Below, piece by piece: positions 9,777 to 21,320 of a stretch of 64,000 nucleotides of DNA. Position 1 is the stretch's first letter, and each line of letters begins with the position of its first letter. Below the pieces are notes generated by a model, which saw nothing but the letters and a program-made list of their open reading frames with translations, was not told where the DNA came from and made no database searches. Origin of the DNA: Pseudopithomyces maydicus (taxonomy: Eukaryota > Ascomycota > Dothideomycetes > Pleosporales > Didymosphaeriaceae); contig JANTUC010000003.1 in assembly GCA_026873275.1 (NCBI GenBank), forward strand, positions 868,001 to 932,000, given 5' to 3'. Made by a program: the position numbers and the translations under genes.

Positions 9777-11540
9777 ATGGCAGAGTCACAGTCGAATTCG
9801 CGCGCCAACACGCCAGGCGCATCTCTGCCCATAAAACGCACATTGGAGGAAGACCATGCTCCTGCCATATCCTCGCCACTGAACCCGAACCCAGATGCAG
9901 CATCCCGGGCCCGACCCCGAGCTCCACCGCGAGAGCAACGGGAGAAGCGCGAGACAATCAAGAAGCGAGAGGCATCATCTAATGCACGGGGGAGCACGCC
10001 AAACCCAAGCTCCCGAGCCAAGAAGGAGAAACCATCAGCAGATTCGCCTATGCGGTACTCGATCCCAGAGCCAAAGCTCTCAGACTATCAACCGCCGAAG
10101 GAGGGACAGTTCTTGTGGGACCCTCCACTTGTCGCTCCAGATGGTACACAACTCTGGAGACCTACAGACCACGCTTGGAACAAAAAAGGCTACCGATACA
10201 CACATGCCGTGGCAGACCCGCAGTTCAGGCACAAGCAGTTCTACCGCCAAAGCGACTCAAAACCCTACGGCGCCCGGATGAGCCACGAAGATACCGACAA
10301 AAACTTCTCTTTTGACAGAGACAGCGCCACCATTGTAACGCAGGAGAAGGGCTGGCGCATGGGTCGAGGCAATGTTGTGGCACGCGAAGGTAGAATGTAT
10401 TTCGAAGTCAAGGTGCTGAAAGGCATACCTGCTGAAGGTCCCCAAGATCCTATCGACTCTAAGACTGGCGATGTCAAACCAGGGCCCCATATTCGAGTAG
10501 GGTGGGCAAGGAGAGAGGCGCCTCTCGATGGACCGGTTGGCTTTGACGGCTATAGCTATGGACTAACAGATGCTCGCTTCGAAGTGATGCATCGCTCGAG
10601 AATTTCCAAAGTGTTCAAGCCGTTGCCTAAGAATGCTAAAAGCAGATCCTTGAAGGAACGACCAGGCCACAACAGGCCGATGCCAGTCGAGTATGTCACC
10701 GATGAGCATTTCGGAGAAGGCGACGTCATTGGTTTGGAGATCCAATTACCTTCTCTGTCACTCCATCGCAAGGTCGTCGATGGAATCTACAATCCTGCCG
10801 TTGACATCGGCGATGGGTTTGACAACAAGGATGCAAACGACCCAACTGAGAAGCCCCTCGATATCATTCGTGACCGCATCCCTGTAGGCTACAAAGGCAC
10901 ATACTTGTTTGAGCAGTTGGATTTCCACATCACCAAGGCAGTCGAACAGTATCATGATCGAGCGCCCATGCTAAGAATCACCCCAACACCAAATCACGAG
11001 GAAGTTAGCCTTCGATCCCTGCCTCATTCGCATATCAAAGTGTACAAGAACGGCAAGGAAATGGGGATCGCATACGAAAGCCTCCTGGCTTTCTTGCCCC
11101 CAGCCAGCGTTCCGTCGGCAGAGGCGCTGAAGGCAGGCGCTAGGGCTGGCTTCGATGATGGCATGGCTGGGTATTTTCCGGCTGTCGCTGTATTCAACAA
11201 GGCTGTTGCGCAGGTCAATTTTGGTCCTGATTTTTGGTGTCCAACAGAGGAAATGCTGAAGCAGAAGGAAAATGACACGCAGATGCAGGGTAGCGACACA
11301 GTCGAGATGCGCGTGCCAGAAGGAAGGACATTACGAGCAATCGGTGAAAGGTACAAAGAACAGATTGCAGAGGATGTTGTCTGGGATATAATCGATGAGG
11401 TCGACTTCTTCGTGCAGGACGGTGGATGGGACTACACAGGCGAGACACCTCAGGATGTGGCAGGCAAGGCAACGCCGAAAGCCAGGGGCTTTGCAAACCC
11501 AGACGAGAATGTTGGCGTCGAGGTTGGAAGACGTTATTGA
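9777..11540 (+). CDS. Bre2/Ash2-like SPRY protein, COMPASS (Set1) complex subunit
   Basis: Single exon, 587 residues. Family role: non-catalytic subunit of the Set1/COMPASS histone H3 lysine-4 methyltransferase in the nucleus. Residues 1-85 are basic and low-complexity, with many Arg, Pro, Ser and Lys. The segment YSIPEPKLSDYQPPKEGQF begins the conserved region. The SPRY domain starts around residue 180 (KGWRMGRGNVVAREGRMYFEVKVL) and includes HIRVGWARREAPLDGPVGFDGYSYG. The next block, GDVIGLEIQLP, then a fungal insert, then YKGTYLFEQLDF, are all typical of Ash2/Bre2. The C-terminus carries the helical segment ending in VVWDIIDEVDFFVQDGGWDY. The first ATG after an in-frame stop is used. Confidence 0.9.
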   Translation: MAESQSNSRANTPGASLPIKRTLEEDHAPAISSPLNPNPDAASRARPRAPPREQREKRETIKKREASSNARGSTPNPSSRAKKEKPSADSPMRYSIPEPKLSDYQPPKEGQFLWDPPLVAPDGTQLWRPTDHAWNKKGYRYTHAVADPQFRHKQFYRQSDSKPYGARMSHEDTDKNFSFDRDSATIVTQEKGWRMGRGNVVAREGRMYFEVKVLKGIPAEGPQDPIDSKTGDVKPGPHIRVGWARREAPLDGPVGFDGYSYGLTDARFEVMHRSRISKVFKPLPKNAKSRSLKERPGHNRPMPVEYVTDEHFGEGDVIGLEIQLPSLSLHRKVVDGIYNPAVDIGDGFDNKDANDPTEKPLDIIRDRIPVGYKGTYLFEQLDFHITKAVEQYHDRAPMLRITPTPNHEEVSLRSLPHSHIKVYKNGKEMGIAYESLLAFLPPASVPSAEALKAGARAGFDDGMAGYFPAVAVFNKAVAQVNFGPDFWCPTEEMLKQKENDTQMQGSDTVEMRVPEGRTLRAIGERYKEQIAEDVVWDIIDEVDFFVQDGGWDYTGETPQDVAGKATPKARGFANPDENVGVEVGRRY

Positions 11541-12037
11541 TCCAACAGAAAATGTATACCGGTAATTCAAACATAGTACGATTGAACATGGAAATTCAGC
11601 GTCCTGTGTTCAACCTTGATCTGAAAATCCTTCGCTCCTCTAGCTCCACCGCGGAGCGACGCCCTGTTAATTAGTTCCGCTGTTTCTTGGACGAAGAGTA
11701 CGCTCCCGTGGGCCCATGGAGAAAAAATCATCAGACAGATGCCGATGGGTGACATATCGGGCTGTGATTAGAATCCTCTTGCGCCCTACCGTTCTCGGCG
11801 TGTATCTTTGAATCCGCTCCGAGGAACCGCTAGCCTTGCAAGGCAAGAACGCGGAATAAGAGCGCGCACTACCGATTTCGGGCCCTCTCCTCATGAACGA
11901 GTTACTTTTTCGCTAGACTAGATACATATATATTCTTACGTGTCTTTTCGGAAATACCAGTCGGTCTTTGTGCAGCTTCGTTGTTTTCTCCCTAGGGTCG
12001 CTGCCGTCTAGCCAAAGCAGTATTCTACGACCACGTC
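11541..12037. other. Intergenic, no gene seen
   Basis: 3' flank of the Bre2-like gene and promoter of the decarboxylase gene. No supported coding frame or RNA. Confidence 0.6.
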
Positions 12038-13647
12038 ATGGACTCTTCACAGTTTCGAGAGGCGGCTCACAGCGCCATTGACGAGAGTAAATAATCTCTC
12101 TGTTCCATGCTTTTGAGTAATACTGATTCGATTTTTTTAGTTATACAATACTACGACAATGTTGCCGAAAGACCAGCCTTGCCAAATGTTGCTCCAGGTT
12201 ATCTGCGACCCCTCCTTCCCTCTGGACCCCCGGAAAACGGCGAGCCATGGAGTGACATACAAGCCGACATCGATCGCCTCATTGTTCCCGGTCTTACACA
12301 CTGGCAATCCCCCAAGTTCATGGCCTTCTTTCCTTGCAACTCTTCTTTTCCTGGCATGCTGGGTGAAATGTACTCTGGTGCTTTCAATGCTGCGGCTTTC
12401 AACTGGATCTGTTCACCTGCTGTCACAGAGCTGGAAACAGTGGTCCTGGACTGGATTGCTAAATTATGGGCGCTACCAGACTGTTTCCAGAGTGCCGGTC
12501 AGGGTGGCGGTATAATCCAAGGCACGGCAAGTGAAGTGATCGTCACAGCGGTCGTAGCGGCCAGAGAAAGACTAGTGAGGAGAAGACTGGGCGACATGCC
12601 TGAGGGAGAAGAAAGGATGGACCGGGCTGCAGACCTAAGGGGAAGATGGTAGCCATGGGCTCAGAACACGCCCACTCCTCTACGCAAAAGGCAGCCATCA
12701 TTGCAGGCACACGCTTCCGCTCTGTGTCTGCCCCGCGCTCCGAGAAATTTAAGGTAACAGGAAAGGAGCTCAGGAAGACAATCGAAGAAGTGAAGGCGAA
12801 GGGGCTTGAACCATTCTACTTCACCGTAACGATCGGCAGTACAGGAACTTGTACCGTGGACGATTTAGAAGGCATTGCGGAGGTAGCAAGGGATTATCCT
12901 GACATATGGTTTCATGTCGATGCTGCTTACGCTGGCTCTGCACTCGTCTGTCCCGAGTACCAACATCTCTGCTCGGCGATCGAGCATTTCGATTCTTTCA
13001 ATTGCAACCTGCACAAATGGCTTCTCGTCAATTTCGACTGCAGCGCATTCTTCATTAAGAATCGTAACGACTTGATCGATACATACAGTCTCACTCCCTC
13101 TTACCTACGCAACCAGTACAGAGAGAGTGGACTTGTTACGGACTATCACGAGTGGCAAATCCCACTCGGAAGAAGGTTCCGGAGTCTCAAAGTGTGGTTC
13201 GTTCTGCGGACATACGGTATCAACGGGCTCCGTAACTTCATCAGGGGTCACATCAAGCTGGGCGAGTATTTCAACGGTCTACTTGACACACGTAAAGACA
13301 TTTTTACCGTCATCACGCCCGCTTCGTTCGCCCTCACCACATTCCAAATCAACCCTAGGCCTGCTTCTCTGTCTTCATCGGCTACAAAGAACGACCCCAC
13401 GCAGGATGCCTACACGGGCGCTTTTACTAATGATGCCGAAGCTCAGTACCGCGAAGAAGCAAATCGACTTACGAAAGAGGTGTATGAGAAGGTGAACGCA
13501 GGCAGGGAGTTCTTCGTGACGAGTACAGTGGTCTGTGGATTATATGTAATCCGCGTTGTCAGTGCAAATGAGAGAGCGGAAGAAAAGTACATAAAACGTT
13601 GTTTTGATCTCTTGGTTGAGACTGCAGAGGAGGTTCTCAAAGGGTAA
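12038..13647 (+). CDS. Aromatic-L-amino-acid decarboxylase (group II, PLP-dependent), frame broken once
   Basis: Exons are 12038-12086 and 12141-13647; with one base added, 518 residues, the usual length. It decarboxylates an aromatic amino acid (tryptophan, tyrosine or DOPA) to the amine using pyridoxal phosphate. Family blocks are LTHWQSPKFMAFFPCNSSFPGMLGE-type substrate region, FNWICSPAVTELETVVLDW, GGGIIQGTASEVI, then GSEHAHSSTQKAA with the PLP-stacking His, WFHVDAAYAGSAL with the PLP-binding Asp, and SFNCNLHKWLLVNFDCSA with the Schiff-base Lys. The frame must step back one base at the GGGG run 12639-12642, between AADLRG and the block starting MVAMGSEHAH. As assembled, the reading frame would stop at 12652 before the catalytic residues. 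Substrate cannot be deduced. A DMATS prenyltransferase gene lies 2.8 kb downstream. Confidence 0.85.
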
Positions 13648-14144
13648 ATTACAAGAGAAAGGAAGGAAATCAACGGCTTTCCGATTCATATAGACATATA
13701 GACACACAGTTAATACAGTATACATATATCGCGAACATTTCAACGAGACGTGCTCAGGGACATCAGGTGGTTGTGCTCCAGCCCTCGGGATTTCGAACTC
13801 ATAAGCCAGCTTGCGACTACTCGCGAACCGTCATATGTAGGCAGGCGCGACGATGTTACTTAGTTAGTCTATAGCTCGGTTGTGTGTATTCTAAAGTCCG
13901 ATTGTGCCTTTGTTTTCGGAAGGACGGGACGATACATGAACCCTGCAGATGGAATTTACGATGACGTGCACGACACACGCGACGCGACCCTCACGACGTA
14001 AGCCATAAATGCTACCATCATCCAGAAAAAAGGTACACAGAAACTGAAATACACCTTTGTCGTACGCTTTCATACTTAGCATATGATTTATTTATTCGGC
14101 ACGACCCTTCAATACATAATAACAGATACTACACAACACTAGCA
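13648..14144. other. Intergenic, no gene seen
   Basis: Moderately AT-rich spacer. A T-arm-like string on the minus strand near 13790 was examined for a tRNA and rejected. Confidence 0.6.
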
Positions 14145-14944
14145 ATGGGCGCCTCTCCATCTACGCTCCGCGTTCTCGCGCCCTTATCCTTCCTCTATGA
14201 TTTCGCTGCCCAGCAATATGGCATGTTCTCGTCTCCCAACATGCTAGACATCCATAACGCAAATCCTGCCGCATTTTCCCCACAGCCGTACTTCATCGCC
14301 GGTTTCTTCTTCCCACAGCAATTGTTCCAGCTGGCCTGGCTCTGGAAACTCTGTCGCGGCGAAGGCAGCGAAGAAGACCGGAAAGAAATGGAGGGCTACG
14401 TGTGGCCCTACGTGATAGGCAATCTCAGCATCGGAAGTATGTAGCTTTCCCCCGCCTCCCACTGACCAAGGTCATGCATAAACGCAACGAAGGAACGTAA
14501 TTAACAGAGCTTCCAGCATGGATGTTCTTCTGGAACGCAGATGATCTCCAAACGTCGAACATCTTCGTCATAATCAACACTCTCACGCAGCTCGCTTACT
14601 TGACTACATCGCTTCCGCAGCGTCGCGCAATTTCCACGCCTAATTTCCTAACGCACGTCGTTGCCAAGACGTTTGCAGGTATTGGTGTGCTCGATTTGCT
14701 GCACAATTCTGCGGCGGCGTACTACCCCGGTGTGCCGCCGAGCTCCCTGGTGCAGGTTGCCACGGGTGTGGGCTTTGCGGCTGCGGCCAGCATGAGCGAT
14801 TGGATATTTGGAGGGTGCTTAGTTTATGATCTTGTTGCGCTGGGTGTTGGGCAGGGTGGCAGCTGGGGCAAGTTGCTGGGGGTTTATGCGGGGATTGCGG
14901 CTGGGATTGTGGGTTTGAGAAATTGGGGTAGGGCAGGTGTGTAA
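14145..14944 (+). CDS. Small integral membrane protein, uncharacterised
   Basis: Exons are 14145-14436 and 14508-14944 (GTATGT donor, AACAG acceptor), 242 residues, open throughout. Several hydrophobic segments are visible: VLAPLSFLYDFAAQQYGM, PYFIAGFFFPQQLFQLAWLW, WPYVIGNLSIG leading into PAWMFFW, IFVIINTLTQLAYLTTSL, LVQVATGVGFAAAASM and LLGVYAGIAAGIVGL, i.e. about six membrane spans. It resembles an uncharacterised family of fungal integral membrane proteins; no transport or enzyme motif is visible. It sits between the decarboxylase and the prenyltransferase, all on the plus strand, so co-expression with them is possible but unproven. Confidence 0.75.
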
Positions 14945-16448
14945 GAGTGTTCGAGAGCAAGGAGGTATCGGGTGCTTCTCTTAATTGAGCAGCGATACGA
15001 AGGTTGGATTTTCACTGGAGGACAGGGTCGAAAGAAAGAGATTCTATGAATATTAATATATTCAGATACAATAGGAACTGGGTAATCAATGAGCAAATAC
15101 TTAAGAAGTGCCGGACTGCTGTTGAAGGCTGGAGGGCAGGGATTGTTGCTCACCTGCTTTCAGGAGCAGAGTACTACGAATATATCTAGCCCGAGGTTGA
15201 TCCTCTACCACTTGACGGAACCATATTGGCAGGTATGATATATCCGTGATATCACTTGATATGCTTTCTAGTGAATTCTCATACTGCAAGGTGTTGACAT
15301 TATGTAACCACCGTTGCTCTCCTGCCAAGCTCGGGTTCTTACCTCTTCGGAAACTAGCAATATTGGTGGTGATCTATTCACACTTCGTTAGCACAGTAAT
15401 ACATATAGGCATGCTATCTAAGGAGGCATATCGCTGACAAAACGATTTCGGCTATGTTCAGGAGAATGGCATGTGCTTTTCGCAATTCGTATGGTGTAAT
15501 TCGCGAATCCATCCTATTATTATCGGGCCGATACGCACGTGCGTAATTCCATACGCTAACATGTGATACACTCGTGTCCCTGACTAGTGTGGTTGTGCCA
15601 TCTCTTAACATTCATGTTAATACCACGGAACCTGGCTAAAACTGGTCTAGTTCACCGGACGATACGGCTGCATGCAATACACTAGATACCATATACACGT
15701 CCCATTGCTATCCTCATGGTAGTTTTAGTTGATGGTTAGACTTTACACACATGAGGACGAAGTCAAAAACTCAGCTGAACGATCTTGGCACGTAGCCACC
15801 TATACTGACTATTTCGGAAGCTAAAAGGCTTAGGGTCAAGCCACCAATCGAGGCACTACTGAAAAGTCGTATTTCAGTAAGCCAAGTCAGTCCGGTAACG
15901 TCACGGTTTAGCGACCGGTTGTTGAAACAGAACGGCAATAGATAATGGCCTGGACAAGATATTTCGGTGTGCCGTCCTTTTTTATTGGGCTTCCAATACA
16001 TTCCGCAACAACCGCGGCGCTGCAAGACTGCTAGGGAAGATATGTCGGTACACTCAATTTTTTTAATCTTTTCGTTAACGTCATGAAGGCCTAGCCTACC
16101 ATCTCAAGAGCAGCCGAATGGTGAATTAAACACCACACATTTGTAAAAACGAGTGGAACAAACAATGCACAAAATATGGATAAGATGATAGAAAAAATAA
16201 GAGTGGAGAGGAGTATGTTGGGACGGTAGCGGAAGATGGCCATTGCCACCACGGCTAATGGACACCACTCGTGACTTAGAATGCTACCCGGGTATGCCCC
16301 CGCGGCATCAGATTCGCTGTTGTGATGAAACGATGCTAGGTAGGTGTCTTAGAATATATAAGGTAGCATTCGCAATGTAATTAAATTCAATTTCTACCCT
16401 TGAAAGTGTTCTGCATCACTTATCTGAGATATCATTTCTTTCTCAGTA
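14945..16448. other. 1.5-kb intergenic region, no gene seen
   Basis: AT-rich spacer in front of the prenyltransferase. Open frames are short on both strands and show no conserved motif. No transposon ends, long repeats or RNA gene were recognised. Confidence 0.55.
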
Positions 16449-18032
16449 ATGGCTGACCGTCCTATAACCCCATCCCCAACACCTTGGGAGTCTCTAGGGT
16501 CAGTCCTTGGATTTCCTGACGACGATCAAAAATTCTGGTGGAAAACTACAGCACCGGTTCTTGGTAAATTTCTAAAGAAGGCCAATTACACTGTTGATCA
16601 ACAATACTTCTATTTGAGCTGGTATCATCGATACATCTTGTCTGCGTATGGGCCTTGTCCTGAGGAGGGGAAGGAGCGTACGTGGAGAGCTCAATGTACG
16701 CCAAATGCGTCGCCATTCCAACCAAGCTGGAACTTTCAGAACGATAAGAGCACGATTCGATTCACGATTGAGCCAATTGGAAGCTTGGCGGGAACTCGAA
16801 CGGATCCATTCAATCAATTGGCGGCATTCGAGCTCGTAAAAACGCTGAAGAGAGAATTTCCTGACATTAAGGACTCTTGGTTCTACCACTGCGCTAGAGA
16901 GTATGTTTTTCCTCAGCACGAGAAGATTGCTGTCGTAATGAACAATTCGAACACAAATTGTATTGACTTCAGCCGAACTAACCTCGCTACCTACAGATTA
17001 TATGTGCCCAAAGATCTCGTAAATATCATGCTTGCTGTAAAAGGACCCCCTAAGGGACCCAAACCTCCAACCTGTTTCCTCGCCTTCGATCTCGACGATG
17101 GCAAGATCGAACCAAAAGCCTACTTCTTCCCCCACATCCGCGCATGGAACATGGGCATCACGCAAGGCGCTCTAGTCATAAACACAGTCAGAGGTCTCAA
17201 TGGGCCCACGATCAACATGAACGCTGGTCTGGACAATCTCGAAACGTATCTCACTAGCGGCGGCCCCGTAACCCATCGCAATGTTGAAATGCTGGCCATT
17301 GACTGCATTGACCCCCTCAAGGCACGTGCAAAGATTTACGTCAATTCTTACAACAACACATTCAACAAGATCAAGGACATATATACTATGGGTGGGCGGC
17401 TTCAAGATCCTGCTATTCTGGACAGTTTAACGCCGCTCGCGGAGCTCTGGCGGCTCATGTATGACATGCCAGACGAAAGATGGGAAGACATTGAGCTACC
17501 CAACGTCATGCATCATCGCAGCTGCTTCGTTTTCGGCTTCGAGTTCAAGACAGGTGATGTGTGGCCCACGACTAAGATCTATTTTCCCATGTGGCACTAT
17601 GCGAAAAACGATCGGCAGATAACAGACGCACTTTCGGCCTTCTATGCGAAGCAAGGATGGAATGAGATTTCTAAATCTTACGCAGGAGATATTGAAGAAA
17701 TCTTGTGAGTAGATGTTTTAATTCTATGTGAAGTTGCATATCGGTACACTGGCTGACGAAAATACCTAACTAGTATGGAGCCTGACATGGTGAATTCGGC
17801 AGGAACGCACCAGTACCTTTCTTTTTCGGCAAAGGAGAGGAGTGGGTTATACCTCACTGTGTACTATTCGCCGAGTATACCCCATCTTACTCAAAGGCAT
17901 ACGCCATCGCCAGTTGGAGAGGGAAATCCCATGATGATGATGGGGCCACCGGGGAGCGGACCGCCTTTGCCTTTGCGGGTTCTTCAGGCCGTTTGGCCGG
18001 TGCTCAAATGGGTCATTCCGGGGAAAATTTAG
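16449..18032 (+). CDS. DMATS-type aromatic prenyltransferase with extra C-terminal tail
   Basis: Exons are 16449-17704 and 17774-18032, 504 residues. These soluble ABBA-fold enzymes transfer a dimethylallyl (or similar) group from the diphosphate to an aromatic substrate, often tryptophan or a tryptophan-derived compound, without DDxxD motifs. Family marks are the N-terminal block FWWKTTAPVLGKFLKKANYT and LSWYHRYILSAYGP, the CFLAFDLDDGKIEPKAYFFP block, a KIYVNSYNN strand, TTKIYFPMWHYAKND and the terminal strand GLYLTVYYSP. These supply the Lys/Arg/Tyr residues that hold diphosphate in known members. After YYSP the protein continues for about 50 residues, with MMMM and several GP/PP steps, then a hydrophobic LPLRVLQAVWPVLKWVIP end; DMATS proteins usually end soon after that strand. 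The substrate is unknown. Confidence 0.92.
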
Positions 18033-18222
18033 TATGCTAAATCCGATATCACATATATTCATTTGTATGAGCTTTACTGAGTCTCTTTGAGACCCTGGTT
18101 ACTTTGAGAGTAATAGGAGTCAATAGATGTATTACGGGGCTAATGAGATGTAGTAAATTACGGAATATATGTTATGATAAGAGAACAAACTTTGCTCGTA
18201 ATACTGTGACTCAGATTACCAA

Positions 18223-20609
18223 TTACATGATGAACGCATCTAGCATACGGTGGAACTTTGCTTCCTCTACCTCCTTCGCCTCTCTTGTTCCAACATACCA
18301 CATTTCTCGGCAGTTTTCAAAGCAGTGCTGCAGCTCATGCCCATCGTGCAGCGATTTAGTATCCAGTCCAGCTATTTCTTTATCCCGCGCACGGCCGGCG
18401 ACAGTATCCCAAAGTGACACAGAGCCAACCCATGTCAGCAAATGCAAAATATTCTCTCCATTTCTCCTGGCTACATTCAGTGTAGCTCCTGCATTCATCA
18501 AGCACGTGAACGCCGGTTCATTCCAACAAAAGAGTGCCATCATTGCTGGGGTATCTCCGTCGGGATCCTGAGCATTGATATCGCTCCCAGCTTGGAGAAG
18601 GCGCTTAATGATATCAGGGGAGCCCCTGTTCGCTGCAAGATGCAGAGAAGTGCCGCGGCAACATACTGCATGTACATCCGCTCCATGTGCTAACAGTTCA
18701 TCAACAATCAGAAGACCGTGTAGTTTGTTTCCGCTCGCGTGATGAAGCGGTTGGTAACCGTCGTTGTTGGCTATCTTTAGTTCAGCCCCTCCTTTGAGCA
18801 ACGACCTTACACAATCTAGGTGTCCGGCTTTCGCTGCTCTAGAGATAGCTGTGTATCCTTCGTTATCAATTTGATTTGGATTCGCATGCGATGAGATTAA
18901 CAAATCTAGAGTTTCCAAATCGCCGCGCCAGGCCGCCCAGATGAGAGGCGTTCGACCGTTGACGTCCCGCACGTCGATATCGTTTCGGGGACCTATGTAC
19001 TGTTTCAATACAAGACCGAGATTCAGATTTCGGAGGCCTAATACTACAAGGTGTAAAAAGTCAAACTCTTGTTGATCTAGGGTTTCCTGAGTGGTGAAGA
19101 GGTCGTAGGACGAGGACCGAGCCGATTTGCTTACAACACGGTCAAGACTTGTTCCTGTGAGTGCACGGTCAACTCCTGGCTGGTTACTCGTTCTTTCACG
19201 TATTGGTCAGCTTTTTTGCTAATTTAATTTAAATACAACGTATTACTCACATTCCTGTGCAGTCTCTGAAATATGGATCAGCACCCAACTTCACGAGGAA
19301 TTCATAGATTCTGATCTGGCCTTTGACAGCAGCATACTATTGGTATATATTAGCTTTTCATAAACATTAAATGGATATAAACCTAGACAGAAAGTTCTTA
19401 CGTTAAGCAATGATCTACCAGAAGAGGTAACATCATACAAGTATACTAGTCGTTGATCTAACATCTCCTGCAGCTTCGATAGTTTACCCAGCTCTATCAT
19501 ACTCCACACAGGTGCAGTATTAGGAATGACATGCGGCATCTTCATTGCAAAATCATTATCATACATGCTCTGTGCCATGAAATAGATATTGAGATTCTTT
19601 AGAAGAAGCCAAGAAGGAGCAAGATACGATACTCGAAGGGAAGTTGGACCGCTTCGCCTGCAGGCCTTGTTGCATGGCCGTCTGCCCAAAAAGATTGAGC
19701 CGTTTCCGTGTATCGTCATGGCACCGACTATGTGTTGCATCCACAAAGGTGTTCGAACATTTTTACTAACGTGACACTGGCATGGACAAAACGGCTCACA
19801 GTTCCTAGTTGATACTGATCCCGTGATGGATATGTAGCTCAGTTCGGAGTCGGAACTGCTGGAAAGAGCAGAATGAAATGAGTCTGTGGAAGTCTTTCTA
19901 GATACGGTAGAAGTGCGCTGATTTGCTGTTTTTAGAGCTTTGGAAGATGTATCCTCGAGTTCCACCGCGTAGCGAAGCACATGATCAAGTTGTGCGCTGG
20001 GTAGTGATGTCTCGTTCTCGACTGAAGGGGACGCACCAAGCATCTCCACCTTTTCGATGCTCATCTTCGAGACGATCGTGTCTAATCTACTGTGCGAAGC
20101 CATGTCTCGAAGAAAATTTGCCGTTACAGTCAATGCTGTGACTATCGGTGACAACCTTGAGGTCAATCGCAACAAGCTCGACCTTCTCCGAAGCCAACTC
20201 CTTTTAGACAGCGTTAAAGTAGTGACATGTTGCTCGCGAGCACTTCTGCGCGTAATTTTGTCCACGAGTTTATCGATCTCAAGTAGGATAGAATTGGCTT
20301 GTATACACAAACCGTGAATGTTGGAACAGCATTCGATGATCGATTTGATGTGATCTTTGTGCGAAAACTGTTCCAGTGAAATGCGAACAACGTGAAGTTG
20401 TGTTCTCAAACCAGTAATCTGCCCCAATGAATTCGTATTAGCATATCTTCGATTCGATTGAAAACCTGATTATTCACCTCGTTGAGAAGTCCAGTAAAGT
20501 CTTCATTCATGTGTCGGAGTTCCCACGCTTTCTGTAAACCCTGTGCGGTCTTTCCAGCCGCTGTAATCAATGCCAGAACACTGGCAACAATAGAAAGAGG
20601 ATCTGCCAT
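18223..20609 (-). CDS. Ankyrin-repeat protein with fungal STAND-type N-terminal domain
   Basis: Exons on the minus strand are 20609-20478, 20418-19402, 19336-19251 and 19192-18223, 734 residues, open throughout. The start MADPLSIVASVLALITAAGK and the following helices (GLQKAWELRHMNEDFTGLLNE, ITGLRTQLHVVRISLEQF) match the N-terminal domain often found on fungal STAND/NLR-like and ankyrin proteins (PigL_N-like). A Ser-rich middle with a cysteine cluster (CEPFCPCQC) follows. Residues about 480-680 hold at least five ankyrin repeats, for example VNGRTPLIWAAWRGDLETL, NEGYTAISRAAKAGHLDCV and CCRGTSLHLAANRG. No NACHT or NB-ARC motif is present. The third intron ends in AAG. It is convergent with the prenyltransferase, 190 bases between stops. 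A role in protein-protein recognition is likely; nothing more specific is visible. Confidence 0.85.
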
Positions 20610-21320
20610 GATGGAACTGGTGTTTAGAGAGCTCTGGCTCAGTCCTTGGCGTTGGTGTCCAAGGCTGAGTACAATCAAGCCTACCTAATGTGATTTGATC
20701 TTACTACCAGCATGGGCAGGTGGAATCTCAATCGTAAATGCTCGAGATACGTATGCTGTGCGGGCTTAAACCAAATCCGTTTATTGAAATGGGGGAGCAG
20801 GGCGAAGTACACGCGAACCTTATGATTGTATGATGTGGAATGTCGAAAGCGTGAACACGTGTGTGGCGGAGCCCCAGATACGAGGAAGAATGACTGCCCC
20901 GCGATTGATTGCACATTCAGCCTATCGGGCCCCAACCTTATAACGAATATCCCATCTTCTTTTTTCTCCAAATTGCAAGAATTATCAGAAGAATCACCCA
21001 AGGCAATATCGAGAGAGCTACTACGTATGTACCAAGGTACAGGCAAGCATTCGCCTGCGCACCTAAAGTATCCAAAAGATAGGATGGGCTGGAGACTATC
21101 ATCGTAGCCGCCAGTCAGGTAGTAAAACCATAGTCCACCATCACTGACTTCTTATTTCTATTTAGAGAGACGTTTGAGTAGTTCTCTTATTCGATATCCT
21201 CTTCGAACTAGCGAAAGCGCCATATCTGGCTTCGTGATTCAAGATTTTAGTTTCCTCCTCCGATCATTCAGATCGGGATTCCAACAGGAAAAGCACACTC
21301 CACGCTTAAAGGCAGTCTAA
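20610..21320. other. Divergent intergenic region, no gene seen
   Basis: Promoter flank of the ankyrin gene (minus) and of the hypothetical gene at 21321 (plus). Short overlapping frames only (20826-21107 plus, 20681-21046 minus), with no family resemblance. Confidence 0.55.

Noticed and set aside
13760..13840. tRNA-like T-arm string on the minus strand (GAGTTCGAAATCCC)
   Set aside because: The T stem does not pair, the loop has an extra base and no A box or acceptor stem can be found.
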